From contig JABCYZ010000015.1 of assembly GCA_013289955.1 (NCBI GenBank), forward strand, positions 1-64,000: a DNA stretch of 64,000 nt, in the 5' to 3' direction. The position numbers and the translations under genes were made by a program. How positions within the stretch are numbered: position 1 is the first letter of the stretch; each line of letters opens with the position of its first letter. This document shows positions 34,238-43,347 of this stretch, piece after piece. The notes beneath the pieces are model-generated. The model was not told where the DNA came from. It saw only the letters and a program-made list of their open reading frames with translations, and did no database searches. The DNA is from Acidobacteriota bacterium (GTDB taxonomy: Bacteria > Acidobacteriota > Terriglobia > Acidiferrales > UBA7541).

Positions 34238-35773
34238 TCAGCGCAGTAGGGCGGAGAGAGATTCGGTCGCGAGCAACGAGGAGATGGCCTCGATCTCTCG
34301 GGAGAGCGGCCGGTCCTGTGTGACCTTGGCCGACTTGGACCGCACCGCCTCGTACGCCTTCGTCGCGAGCGTGCCGGTTTTTAGCGGTGCAAGCAGATCG
34401 ATCCCCTGGCAGGCGCAAAGAAGCTCGACGGCGATGGTGTACCGCAAATTATCGAGCATCGGCCCGAGGCGGCGCGCTGCGCTCATGCCCATGGAGACGT
34501 AGTCTTCCTGGTTGCCCGAAGTGGAGATCGAGTCCACGGAATGGGGAACGGCCATTGCTTTGTTCTCGCTGGTGAGCGCGGCAGCCGTAACCTGCGCGAT
34601 CATGAAACCGGAATTCAGTCCCGGCTCGGGCGTCAGAAACGCCGGCAGCAGGCTGGTGAGCGGATTGGTCATTTGTTCGATGCGGCGCTCGGAGATGCCG
34701 CCGAGCGTGGCCAGGGCGACCGCGACCTGGTCCGCGGCCATGGCCAGCGGCTGGCCATGAAAATTTCCGCCGCTGATGATGTCGCCGCCGCCGTCTTCCC
34801 TGACAAACACCAGGGGATTGTCCGTCGCGCTGTTCAATTCCACGGCAGCCATCTCGCGCGCCTGGGCCACCGAATCGCGGACGGCGCCATGGACTTGCGG
34901 CGTGCAGCGCACGCTGTACGCGTCTTGCACGCGCGGATCTTTATCGGCAGAACGGTGGGACTCGCGAATTTGGCTGCCTTCGTTGAGGTGCGCGAGATTT
35001 CGCGCCGTCCTCGCGGCGCCGCTATACGCCCGCGCATGCATGATGCGGGCGTCAAAGGCGCCTGGGCTGCCGCGCAGAGCATCCAGTGAAAGAGCAGCAG
35101 CCACGTCGGCGGAATCGATCAGAATGTCGGCTTCGCGGAGCGCAAGACTGAGCAGAGCCAGCATTCCTTGCGTGCCGTTCAGAAGCGAAAGCCCTTCTTT
35201 GGCCTCGAGCGCGACCGGCTTGATTCCCGCACGGCGCAGGGCCTCGCCGCCATCGAGGAGTTCGCCCTGGAAGGCTGCGCGGCCTTCGCCGATCACTACG
35301 GCCGCAAGATGCGCCAGTGGCGCAAGATCGCCGGAAGCGCCGACCGATCCTTGCGAGGGAATGACAGGATGCACCCTGGCGTTCAGCATCGCGCAAAGAG
35401 TTTCTACAACCAGCGGGCGCACGCCGCTCAATCCTTTCGCGAGGGCATTTGCTCGAAGCAGCATCATGGCGCGCGTTTCGGCTTCGCTGAGCGCGGCGCC
35501 GACGCCGCAGCAATGCGAACGGACAAGATTTACCTGCAGGTCGCGCACCTGCTCGGCCGAAATGCGCACCGAAGCGAGCTTTCCGAAGCCTGTGTTGACG
35601 CCGTAAGCCGTGGCGCCAGAAGAAACAAGCTGGTCAACCACGGCGCGGGAACTTTTCATGCGCGCGATCGCGGCCGGGGCGAGGCCAACGGCGCCGGCAT
35701 GAAGCGCCACGCCGTAAACCTGTTCAAAGGTGAGTTCGTTGCCGCTGAGCAAGGTGTTCGACAGGACCTTCAC
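34238..35773 (-). CDS. hutH: Histidine ammonia-lyase
   Basis: 511 residues, the usual HutH length. The Ala146-Ser147-Gly148 triplet in GASGDLAP forms the MIO electrophile, Tyr57 lies in YGVNTGFGKLA, and QDAYSVRCTPQVHG and SISTSGNQEDYVSMG are also present. It deaminates histidine to urocanate. No other hut gene is in the window. It is the last gene of a leftward operon and overlaps the thioesterase gene by four bases. Confidence 0.95.
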   Translation of the reverse strand: MKVLSNTLLSGNELTFEQVYGVALHAGAVGLAPAAIARMKSSRAVVDQLVSSGATAYGVNTGFGKLASVRISAEQVRDLQVNLVRSHCCGVGAALSEAETRAMMLLRANALAKGLSGVRPLVVETLCAMLNARVHPVIPSQGSVGASGDLAPLAHLAAVVIGEGRAAFQGELLDGGEALRRAGIKPVALEAKEGLSLLNGTQGMLALLSLALREADILIDSADVAAALSLDALRGSPGAFDARIMHARAYSGAARTARNLAHLNEGSQIRESHRSADKDPRVQDAYSVRCTPQVHGAVRDSVAQAREMAAVELNSATDNPLVFVREDGGGDIISGGNFHGQPLAMAADQVAVALATLGGISERRIEQMTNPLTSLLPAFLTPEPGLNSGFMIAQVTAAALTSENKAMAVPHSVDSISTSGNQEDYVSMGMSAARRLGPMLDNLRYTIAVELLCACQGIDLLAPLKTGTLATKAYEAVRSKSAKVTQDRPLSREIEAISSLLATESLSALLR

Positions 35774-36207
35774 GATTCGCTCCGATCGGGTTGCGGCGCC
35801 GCGACCGCTTCAAAGACCTTGTGATACTTCGCCGGGAGCATTTTCGGCCGGCCGTTGCTTCCGCAGATGATGTGCGTCGTTTCGCCGGTGGCGAGGACTT
35901 TTCCGTCCGCGTCGCGAAGCACTTCGTAGGAGAACTTCACGATGCGATTGCGCGATTCGGCGATGCGCGTGCGGATGCGCAGCACTTCGTCGTATTTGGC
36001 GGAAAGAAGATAGCGGCAGTGCGCATCCGCGACGACGATGTGGCAATCGTCCTCTTTTTCCATGTTCTTGTATTCGATGCCGAGCGCGCGGATGAGTTCC
36101 ACGCGGCCCACCTCGAACCACACCAGATAGTTGGCGTGATAGACGACGCCCATCTGGTCGGTCTCGGCGTAGCGCACCCGTACTGCCGCATCGTGATATT
36201 CGATCAT
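35770..36207 (-). CDS. Acyl-CoA thioesterase (YbgC/4HBT family)
   Basis: 145 residues of hot-dog fold. The motif RYAETDQMGVVYHANYLVWFE contains the active-site Asp17 of the 4-hydroxybenzoyl-CoA thioesterase type; VLRIRTRIAESRNRIVKF and ATGETTHIICG are typical strands. It hydrolyses short or aromatic acyl-CoA esters in the cytoplasm. Its placement between a hydratase and histidine ammonia-lyase, with a 4-bp overlap, makes it part of the catabolic operon. Confidence 0.9.
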   Translation of the reverse strand: MIEYHDAAVRVRYAETDQMGVVYHANYLVWFEVGRVELIRALGIEYKNMEKEDDCHIVVADAHCRYLLSAKYDEVLRIRTRIAESRNRIVKFSYEVLRDADGKVLATGETTHIICGSNGRPKMLPAKYHKVFEAVAAPQPDRSES

Positions 36208-36246
36208 TCTGATGTCCTGTGAATCGAGGCGCCCAACCGGTGTGGA

Positions 36247-37032
36247 TTATTCCACGTCCGTGCTCCAAACGGGTTTGCGTTTCTCCAAAAAAGAGGCGAG
36301 CCCTTCCTTGAAGTCGGCGGTGCAGCGAATGCGCGCATTCTCCAGAATCGCGCGTTCCAGATCTTCATCCACGCTCGCCGCTGCTGCCGAAGTCAGCAAG
36401 CGCTTCGCCCGCGTCAAGCTGACAGGACTTGCGGCAATCAGCACGTCGGCCAGTTCGTGCGCGCGCTGCATCAGACGTTCGTGCGGCACGATTTCGGTGA
36501 TGAGCCCCAGACTCAAGGCTTCGGCTGCTTCGACGAGGCGGCCGGTCAGGAGCAAGTTGCGCGCCTGCTTGTCGCCGATTTGCCGCGTCAGGAAAACGGA
36601 AACGATCGCAGGCAGAAATCCGATTTTAACTTCCGTGTAGCCGAATTTGGCTTCCGGGACCGAGAGAGTGAAATCGCACAGCGTGGCGAGGCCGCAGCCG
36701 CCCGCCAGGGCGGCGCCGTTCACCGCGGCGATCAGCGGCTTCGAAAAGCTCCACACGCGCCGGAACATTTTCGCCATGCGGCGGGAATCCTCCATGTTGT
36801 CCGCCGAAGATTGCGTAGCGATGGCGGAGAGCGTCTCCAAATCCATGCCAGCGCAGAAACTCTTTCCGGCGCCGGTCACTATGGCCACGCGGGCGTGGCT
36901 GGTTTCCACCATGTCGAGAGCCGATTGAATTTCCGAGACCATGCGCTGGGAAATGGCGTTGCGCTTTTCGGGCCTGTTAAACGTCAGTGTCGCCAGTTGG
37001 CCCGTAAATTCGAGTGTCAGTGTTTCAAACAT
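36247..37032 (-). CDS. Enoyl-CoA hydratase/isomerase family protein, probable methylglutaconyl-CoA hydratase
   Basis: 261 residues of crotonase fold. FNRPEKRNAIS and GAGKSFCAGMDLE form the first oxyanion element, NGAALAGGCGLATLCDF the second, and FGYTEVKIGFLPAIVSVF the substrate-side helix. Where mitochondrial crotonase has its first catalytic glutamate this protein has Gly (GGCGLA), so the chemistry may rely on the glutamate in YTEV. The neighbouring HMG-CoA lyase and acyl-CoA carboxyltransferase point to 3-methylglutaconyl-CoA hydration in leucine breakdown (LiuC role), inferred from context. Confidence 0.8.
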   Translation of the reverse strand: MFETLTLEFTGQLATLTFNRPEKRNAISQRMVSEIQSALDMVETSHARVAIVTGAGKSFCAGMDLETLSAIATQSSADNMEDSRRMAKMFRRVWSFSKPLIAAVNGAALAGGCGLATLCDFTLSVPEAKFGYTEVKIGFLPAIVSVFLTRQIGDKQARNLLLTGRLVEAAEALSLGLITEIVPHERLMQRAHELADVLIAASPVSLTRAKRLLTSAAAASVDEDLERAILENARIRCTADFKEGLASFLEKRKPVWSTDVE

Positions 37033-37186
37033 TTTTGCGCGTCTCCTGACTCGTGAACGTGTCGGAGGAATCCCGCGGATTCATTCTGATTCATGGCTGT
37101 CACCGCGCATGAGTCGTCGCCCACGTTCAGAATGCTCACCGGGAGTATGCCGCCCCCTTGGCCGGCGCTCAACCTCTCGAATGATT

Positions 37187-38083
37187 CTAATTCACGAGCG
37201 GGGCATGTGCATACTTTGCGCGAATTTCGTTGGTCATGGAGAGCAGGGGTGCCAGCCGGGCGGAATCGATCCCCGGATCGGCCCCGGCTTTTTTCAGCGC
37301 GGCCAGGACGTCTTCGGTCGCGATGTTGCCGACGAGATTGTCTCCGGCAAAGGGGCAGCCGCCGAGCCCGGTCAAAGCGCTGTCGAAGCGGCGGCAGCCG
37401 GCTTGGTAGGCCGCGAGGATTTTTGCTTCGGCGTTTTCGGGGCGGCTGTGCAAATGCACGCCGAGCTCGAGGCCGGCGACCTCGTCTTTCACCTGGCGGT
37501 AGAGATCGCCGACCAGTTCCGGCGAAGCGGTGCCGACGGTATCGGCGAGCGAAACGGTACGGACGCGAATTCCTTTCAGCCATTCCATTGCTTCGGCAAC
37601 AATCTCCGGCCCCCAGGGTTCGTCGTATGGATTGCCAAAAGCCATGGAAATGTAGATGACCAGATCCTTTTTTGCGGCAAGGGTTTCTTTTCGCAATTTT
37701 TCGACAAGCAATCGCGATTCGTTCTTCGTCATGTTCGCATTGGCCCGGCGAAAATACGCCGAGATCGAATACGGGTACCCAACCGTCGTCACGCCAGGAG
37801 TTGCGAGCGCGCGCTCGAGACCTCTTTCATTCACGACGATGCCAATGATTTCGGGCAGCTCGACGCCCCGGGGAAGCGAAGCATTCAGTTTCGCCATGAC
37901 GTCTTCGCTATCCGCCATCTGCTTCACGTGTTTCGGCGAAACAAAACTCACGGCATCCATGTGCTTGAATCCCGCCAGCACAAGTTGCTTCAGGTACTCG
38001 GCCTTGTATTCCGTGGGAATAAGTTCCGGCAATCCTTGCCAGGCATCCCGCGGGCATTCCACGATGGTTGTGCTATTTTCCAT
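37187..38083 (-). CDS. Hydroxymethylglutaryl-CoA lyase
   Basis: 298 residues of the HMGL-like TIM-barrel family. It lacks the usual first RDGLQ motif (it reads ECPRDAWQGLPE), but keeps FKHMDAVSFVSPKHVKQM, VSLADTVGTASPELV, VHLHSRPENAEAKILAA and the cysteine loop TGLGGCPFAGDNLVGNIATED that is diagnostic of HMG-CoA lyase. It splits HMG-CoA into acetoacetate and acetyl-CoA, the last step of leucine degradation. GAGGAGCA directly precedes the ATG at 38083. The gene follows the small membrane gene by 6 bp. Confidence 0.88.
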   Translation of the reverse strand: MENSTTIVECPRDAWQGLPELIPTEYKAEYLKQLVLAGFKHMDAVSFVSPKHVKQMADSEDVMAKLNASLPRGVELPEIIGIVVNERGLERALATPGVTTVGYPYSISAYFRRANANMTKNESRLLVEKLRKETLAAKKDLVIYISMAFGNPYDEPWGPEIVAEAMEWLKGIRVRTVSLADTVGTASPELVGDLYRQVKDEVAGLELGVHLHSRPENAEAKILAAYQAGCRRFDSALTGLGGCPFAGDNLVGNIATEDVLAALKKAGADPGIDSARLAPLLSMTNEIRAKYAHAPLVN

Positions 38084-38089
38084 TGCTCC

Positions 38090-38410
38090 TCAGGGTGCAA
38101 AGGGATCCCGGATGAAGTGGATCGAGTACCACCATCCTGCTCCTACGGCTGCGGTGATCAACCATGCGCTGATCAGAAGGCCACCCGTGATGCGCCTCCG
38201 GATGGACGCAACCAGCGCCGTCGCAATCGCGGCAAGCATTCCAAGGACGGCAGGAATGGCCAGGAGTCCCGCCAAAAACCACAAGGGTCCGCGGTCAAGC
38301 GCTGCCCTGCTATAGATAATGCAGACAATACCTCCTGTAGCGGGCAGAAGCAGGACGACAACGGCCAGAAGCACACCGCTGCCCGGGACTTGCTTTTCGC
38401 CTGAGCCCAT
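38090..38410 (-). CDS. Small membrane protein of unknown function
   Basis: 106 residues with three hydrophobic segments (GVLLAVVVLLLPATGGIVCII, LWFLAGLLAIPAVLGMLAAIATALV, LLISAWLITAAVGAGWW). The start codon overlaps the stop of the carboxyltransferase gene by one base, and HMG-CoA lyase follows 6 bp later, so it belongs to the operon. No family was recognised. Confidence 0.7.
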   Translation of the reverse strand: MGSGEKQVPGSGVLLAVVVLLLPATGGIVCIIYSRAALDRGPLWFLAGLLAIPAVLGMLAAIATALVASIRRRITGGLLISAWLITAAVGAGWWYSIHFIRDPFAP

Positions 38411-40086
38411 TATGTCTGCAATACTCCGGTTTTGAATTCGCGGATTTCGGGATTTAGCGCCGCCGCTTCTAGGGCGCTGATTAATGCGTCGCGGGTGTGG
38501 GCGGGATCAATGATGGCGTCAACCCAGAGCCGGGCGGCCGCGTAGCGCGGGTCGGTTTGATGTTCGTAGGTGGCTTTTACGGTTTCGAGCATCTCTTTTC
38601 GGGCTTTTTCGTCGACCTTTTTCCCTTCGCGTTCTAGTTGCTTCAGCTTGATTTCGGCCAGAGTGTTGGCCGCCGCATCGCCGCTCATTACGGCGAACTT
38701 TGCGGTGGGCCAGGCGAACATGAAGCGGGGATCGTAGGCTTTGCCGCACATGGCGTAGTTTCCAGCGCCGAAGCTGCCTCCGCAAATCACCGTAATTTTT
38801 GGCACTACGCTGTTGGCGACGGCGTTGACCATCTTCGCGCCGGCGCGGATGATGCCGCTCCACTCGGCGTCCTTGCCCACCATAAAGCCGTTCACATCGT
38901 GCAGGAAAATGAGCGGGATGCGGTTCTGGTTGCAATCGAGAATAAAGCGTGCGGCTTTTTCGGCGGACTCCGTGTAAATCACGCCGCCAAACTCCATGCG
39001 TTTCTGGTCCGAGCCGCGCGCATGCGTCTGCACGTGCTTTTTCTGGTTTGCGACGATGCCAACGGCCCAGCCGCCTATGCGCGCGTAACCCGAAAGAACC
39101 GTCTCGCCATATTCGGAGCGGTATTCTTCAAATTCGCTGGCGTCGACGATGCGCGCAATGATTTCGCGCATATCGTATTGTTTGGCGGGATCGCTTGAGA
39201 AGATTCCGTAAATTTCATCGCCCGGATAGAGCGGCTCGCGCGCTGCGAGGTGGCTGAAGGGCGACGGATTCGCCGAGCCCATTTTATCGACCAGCGCGCG
39301 AATTCTGGCGATGCACGCGTCGTCGTCCGGCTCGCGAAAATCTACCGTGCCGCTGATCTGCGAATGCATCTTCGCGCCACCCAGATCTTCGGCGGAAGTG
39401 ATTTGTCCGATGGCTGCCTGCACCAGGGCGGGACCTGCCAAAAATAGTCCCGAGCCTTCGGTCATCAAGATGTGATCGCACATCAGCGGCAGGTATGCGC
39501 CACCGGCCACGCACATGCCCATAATGGCGGCGAGTTGCGGAATACCCATCGCGCTCATCACCGCGTTATTGCGGAAGACACGGCCGAAATCGTCCGTATC
39601 GGGGAAGACGTCTTCCTGGAGCGGCAGAAAAACGCCGGCGGAATCGACCAGATAGATCGTCGGAATGTGATTTTCGATGGCGATATTTTGCGCGCGGATG
39701 ACTTTTTTAGCGGTCATCGGGAAAAACGCGCCGGCTTTCACGGTTGCGTCATTGGCAATGAGCATGAATGTCCGCCCGCAAACTTTTGCAAGTCCGGTGA
39801 TCGTGCCCGCCGAAGGCGCCCCGCCCCACTCCTCGTACATCTCATAGCCGGCAAAAATCCCCAGCTCGAAAAGTTGCGACCCGGGATCGATCAGCCTCCA
39901 GATACGTTCCCGCGCCGTGAGACGGCCTTTCTTGTGCTGCGATTCGATGGCTTTCGCGCCGCCGCCCTGGCGAATCTGTTCTTCTTCGTTTTTTATTTTC
40001 GTGAGGAGATCAATGATCCGCCGGTGATTCTTTTCGAAGTCGGGCGACTTCGTCTTTACGCTGGTTTTCAGAACGGACGCGGCCAC
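38410..40086 (-). CDS. Acyl-CoA carboxylase carboxyltransferase subunit (methylcrotonyl-CoA type)
   Basis: 558 residues, close to MccB/PccB length. Crotonase-like N and C halves are visible: KKGRLTARERI, FMLIANDATVKAGAFFP, YLVDSAGVFLPLQEDVFP, CVAGGAYLPLMCD, LAGPALVQAAIGQ, then LHDVNGFMVGKDAEWSGIIR and GGSFGAGNYAMCGKAYDPRF. The DSAG/QEDVFPD region resembles the beta subunit of 3-methylcrotonyl-CoA carboxylase. Acyl-specificity cannot be fixed without alignment. The biotin carboxylase/BCCP subunit is not in this window. It is the first gene of the leftward operon that also holds HMG-CoA lyase. Confidence 0.85.
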   Translation of the reverse strand: MAASVLKTSVKTKSPDFEKNHRRIIDLLTKIKNEEEQIRQGGGAKAIESQHKKGRLTARERIWRLIDPGSQLFELGIFAGYEMYEEWGGAPSAGTITGLAKVCGRTFMLIANDATVKAGAFFPMTAKKVIRAQNIAIENHIPTIYLVDSAGVFLPLQEDVFPDTDDFGRVFRNNAVMSAMGIPQLAAIMGMCVAGGAYLPLMCDHILMTEGSGLFLAGPALVQAAIGQITSAEDLGGAKMHSQISGTVDFREPDDDACIARIRALVDKMGSANPSPFSHLAAREPLYPGDEIYGIFSSDPAKQYDMREIIARIVDASEFEEYRSEYGETVLSGYARIGGWAVGIVANQKKHVQTHARGSDQKRMEFGGVIYTESAEKAARFILDCNQNRIPLIFLHDVNGFMVGKDAEWSGIIRAGAKMVNAVANSVVPKITVICGGSFGAGNYAMCGKAYDPRFMFAWPTAKFAVMSGDAAANTLAEIKLKQLEREGKKVDEKARKEMLETVKATYEHQTDPRYAAARLWVDAIIDPAHTRDALISALEAAALNPEIREFKTGVLQT

Positions 40087-40220
40087 TCAGAGACCTCGCG
40101 CTGGGATTCACAGCAGTGCGCTGAAGCTCCCTCGCACGCCGCGGGAAACAGTATACGGTCCGCCGCACAATTCCGCGAGCTGGAGACACGGTGGATTTCT
40201 GCGGTGGAAAGGGCGCCCGA

Positions 40221-40985
40221 TCAACGATCCCCGAGGACCGGTGTCTGTTCCGGAGAGTAAACGAGCACGCTGCGGCCGGGAACGCCGGCAGACAGTCGCC
40301 TGAGGGTGTAAACAAAAGGACGCGGAGCGGTTCCGGTTACAGAGGATTCCAGCCGGTAATAGCGATCCTGGTGCCGCACTACGCGCGGAGGAGTCCAGTC
40401 CAGTTTTCGGCGGCATGCGCGGATTTCAAGAAGCTCCTCTGGCGCATTCCTCGTGATGCGGAGTTCGTCCGGAATCAACGGCAACGACGACGTCAGCGCT
40501 TTTTCTCGCACCGCGCGAAAGCCCGAGGTGAGATGACTTTCTGAGAACTTTTCTACGCCCGGGACCAAAGGATGCGTGCCGCGAACGAGCTGGAGATAGG
40601 CCTCGTCCGCCAGAAAGAGAGGGAGAACGCCTAGCGTAGTGTCTGTGAATACCGCGCACAGTCGTACGATGCCTTCGACGCCGGCATACGCGATGATCCA
40701 CGTAAACGGATGCAGGAACAGGACGGCCAGCCCGGCGAAGCCAATCGCCCTCGGATCGATCTGAGCGCCATGCTGGATGGCCGAATAGACGGCATCCCGG
40801 GCCCAGTGGGTTACCGAATACGAATACCAGTAGACGAGCGCCAGGAGAGCAATTACAGATTCCAGAATCCCGCTTAAAAGCGCGGCGGGCTTCCAGTCCA
40901 GAGATGCGCGGAATGGCAGCAATGCCCGCCAGCGCTTCGGCAGGATGGCCAGGAATGGTCCGAGGATATAGCTCAGCATTATCAT
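40221..40985 (-). CDS. Membrane protein of unknown function
   Basis: 254 residues with about three membrane segments (AALLSGILESVIALLALVYW, AIGFAGLAVLFLHPFTWII, VLPLFLADEAY as a weaker one) and a soluble C-terminal half rich in Arg. The N-terminal LPKRWRALLPF and the helix-rich layout match no function I know. It lies 134 bp upstream of the carboxyltransferase gene on the same strand and may or may not share its promoter. Confidence 0.7.
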   Translation of the reverse strand: MIMLSYILGPFLAILPKRWRALLPFRASLDWKPAALLSGILESVIALLALVYWYSYSVTHWARDAVYSAIQHGAQIDPRAIGFAGLAVLFLHPFTWIIAYAGVEGIVRLCAVFTDTTLGVLPLFLADEAYLQLVRGTHPLVPGVEKFSESHLTSGFRAVREKALTSSLPLIPDELRITRNAPEELLEIRACRRKLDWTPPRVVRHQDRYYRLESSVTGTAPRPFVYTLRRLSAGVPGRSVLVYSPEQTPVLGDR

Positions 40986-41416
40986 TCCCTACGTTCAGTT
41001 TAAGAGCGGAGCGCTTTCTCCGGCAAGAAGGCAGAATTAGGAATCTAAAAGGTAACCCGGGGCCGGCCCCTCGAAATAGTCCGGCCACGGCCGCGAAGGC
41101 CCAAGGAGATTGACGGAGTTTCTGACGGGGTCTAGAATCGATTTTACGGTGCTAGGAAGGCACTGAATCTTTTTGTCGGAGGCGCCTGTGAAGACCCCAG
41201 TCAATGTTCTGGCGGGCGGCTGCGCCTCCGGCGAAGGTTCGAGTCTATCGAAGCTTTAGTCGCGAGCGTTTCCCGCTCCCTTTTTCTCCCAAAACTGAAT
41301 TACTGCGTTTTCGGACGGTCGAGAGATCCGCTCGAGAGCGCGAAGCCGTGTTGCCCGTTGGAAGTTGTCCCGGGCATACGCCGAAGGCCGCCAGAGAGCG
41401 GCGGGAGGATTTTCGC
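40986..41416. other. Divergent intergenic stretch
   Basis: 431 bp between the minus-strand membrane gene and rsgA. The rsgA frame stays open back to 41204, but that extension is Arg/Pro-rich and unlike RsgA, so I treat it as non-coding. No structured regulatory element was recognised. Confidence 0.4.
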
Positions 41417-42496
41417 GTGTTAATCCAGGATTTAGGTTGGGATGCGTATTTTGAGGCGCTGTGGAGGGAGAACTCCGAGGACGGATGTGTGCCGGCTCGC
41501 GTTGTTTCGCAGCAACGGGGGTTGTGGCGCGTCGCAGGGGATTTTGAAGAGTGTTGGGCGGAGCCCTCTGGAAAATTTCGCAAGGAGTCTGAGGCCGGCG
41601 GGGATTGGCCGGCTGTGGGCGACTGGCTTTCCGTCGAGAGGCGCCCCGAGAAACAGAGCGCGCTGATTCACCAGGTGCTCGCGAGGCGCACGCGGTTTGT
41701 ACGCAAGGTGGCGGGCAAACAGATCGCCGAGCAAGTGATCGTCGCGAACATCGATGTTGCGTTGATCGTGGCGGCCTTGGACGGAGATTTCAATGTGCGG
41801 CGCATCGAACGCTATCTGGCGCAGTGTTGGGAATCCGGGGCGCGGCCGGCGATTGTTCTGAACAAGGCCGATGCCTGCCCGGAGTCCAGGGAATTGGCGG
41901 CGGAGACAGAGAGAATTGCCATGGGCGCGCCAATCTTTTTGATCAGCGCAAAAACGGGAGAAGGGCTGGACCTGCTGGTTGCCAGTTTCAGAAAAGGACA
42001 AACCATCGTGCTGCTGGGATCGTCCGGGGTGGGGAAGTCCACGCTGGTGAACCGCTTGCTGCAGGAGGAGCGGCAGACTACGCATGCAGTGCGGGCGAGC
42101 GACAGCCGCGGGCGGCACACCACGACTTCGCGAGAACTGTTTCTGATGCCGGGCGGCGCGATGATTATCGACACGCCGGGTTTGCGCGAACTGCAGCTGT
42201 GGAACGCGGCCGAGGGACTGGAAGAATCGTTTGCGGACGTCGACCAACTCCGGTCGCAGTGCCGGTTTACGGATTGCCAGCACCAGCAGGAGCCGGGGTG
42301 CGCGGTCGAGGCGGCGATCCGCGCGGGCACTCTCGACGCCGATCGGTTGGAAAGTTGGCGCAAACTGCAGCGCGAGCAAGAATTCCTGGCGCGCAAAGTG
42401 GATCCCGAAATTGGCGCAGCACAGAAGAAACGTATTAAAATATCAATGCGTCAAGTGAGACGAAACTACCAGGAACGGGACAAAGGGAAAAATTAA
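41417..42496 (+). CDS. rsgA: Ribosome small-subunit-dependent GTPase A
   Basis: The GTG at 41417 is chosen because GGGAGGA lies seven bases upstream and the protein then has 359 residues, the family size. The GTPase motifs are circularly permuted as in RsgA: G4 NKAD at 149-152 comes before G1 GSSGVGKS at 201-208 and G3 DTPG at 252. An OB-fold precedes them (PAVGDWLSVERRP) and a zinc finger follows (Cys282, Cys287, His289, Cys295). It assists late 30S assembly. A basic tail (KKRIKISMRQVRRN) ends the protein. Confidence 0.95.
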   Translation: MLIQDLGWDAYFEALWRENSEDGCVPARVVSQQRGLWRVAGDFEECWAEPSGKFRKESEAGGDWPAVGDWLSVERRPEKQSALIHQVLARRTRFVRKVAGKQIAEQVIVANIDVALIVAALDGDFNVRRIERYLAQCWESGARPAIVLNKADACPESRELAAETERIAMGAPIFLISAKTGEGLDLLVASFRKGQTIVLLGSSGVGKSTLVNRLLQEERQTTHAVRASDSRGRHTTTSRELFLMPGGAMIIDTPGLRELQLWNAAEGLEESFADVDQLRSQCRFTDCQHQQEPGCAVEAAIRAGTLDADRLESWRKLQREQEFLARKVDPEIGAAQKKRIKISMRQVRRNYQERDKGKN

Positions 42497-42505
42497 ACAC
42501 CAGCC

Positions 42506-43327
42506 ATGAGAGGGTTACTTCTGAATTTGGAGTTGGCTCGACGTGTGGAACTTGCGGAAGCGCAGGCGGCCGTCGAATGCGCCGAGGCACTGGGACGCTT
42601 TCGGCCCGCTAGCGGCGCGGCGGTGCGGCGCGTTGCCGGCGGATTCGCGGTGTATTGCGGCATGGGCTCGCCGATCACGCAAGCGGTGGGAATGGGGCTC
42701 GACGGTCCGGTTGGCACGGAGGAGTTCGACCGGCTCGAGGAGTTTTACCGCAGCCGCGACGAGACGGTGCGCGTCGAGACGTGTCCGCTGGCCGACCCTA
42801 CTTTCATCGAGCAGTTCGCACAGCGCGGGTATCGCGTGACGGAATTTTCAAATGTCATGGCGCGGCAGGTGAGCCCCGGCGAGACCTGCCCTGAGCCTCC
42901 CGAGGGCGTGACCATCGAAAAGATTGGGAAGGACCAGATCGACGTGTGGACGCTGACGGTTTCGCAGGGATTCGCGGAAAAGTTTCCGGTGTCGCAGGAA
43001 TTGCTCGAGGTCATGAAACTGTTCGCGTTCGGGCCGAAGACGGAGTGTTATCTGGCGCGTGTAGACGGGAAAATTGCGGGCGGAGGGACGTTGGCGCTGC
43101 ACGATGGTGTGGCGGGATTGTTTGGCGCCAGTACTTTGCCGGTGGCGCGGAACCGTGGGGTGCAGACGGCGCTTCTCGAGAGACGGCTGGCGCGTGCGTC
43201 GCAAGCGGGAAGCGATCTGGCAGTGAGCATTGCGCAGCCGGGGAGCATTTCCGAGCGAAATATTGTGCAGCAGGGTTTTCAGGTGTTGTATACACGGGTG
43301 AAGTTTGAGCGAGCCATGCACCCGTAG
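42506..43327 (+). CDS. GNAT-family acetyltransferase
   Basis: 273 residues, beginning 9 bp after rsgA. An N-terminal domain (LARRVELAEAQAAVECAEAL) is followed by a C-terminal GNAT domain whose acetyl-CoA loop is RNRGVQTALLERRL, followed by IAQPGSISERNIVQQGFQ. The two-lobed layout resembles acetyltransferases acting on small molecules; the substrate is not evident. The close spacing to rsgA suggests one transcript. Confidence 0.8.
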   Translation: MRGLLLNLELARRVELAEAQAAVECAEALGRFRPASGAAVRRVAGGFAVYCGMGSPITQAVGMGLDGPVGTEEFDRLEEFYRSRDETVRVETCPLADPTFIEQFAQRGYRVTEFSNVMARQVSPGETCPEPPEGVTIEKIGKDQIDVWTLTVSQGFAEKFPVSQELLEVMKLFAFGPKTECYLARVDGKIAGGGTLALHDGVAGLFGASTLPVARNRGVQTALLERRLARASQAGSDLAVSIAQPGSISERNIVQQGFQVLYTRVKFERAMHP

Positions 43328-43347
43328 TGGCCAGATCCGCCCGAGCG

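Noticed and set aside
41204..41416. N-terminal extension of rsgA by 71 codons
   Set aside because: The extension is Arg/Pro-rich and unlike RsgA, while the GTG at 41417 has a good ribosome site.
42506..43327. GNAT gene after rsgA as a toxin similar to the one at 12316
   Set aside because: It is longer, lacks the toxin-type N-terminus and has no DUF1778 partner.
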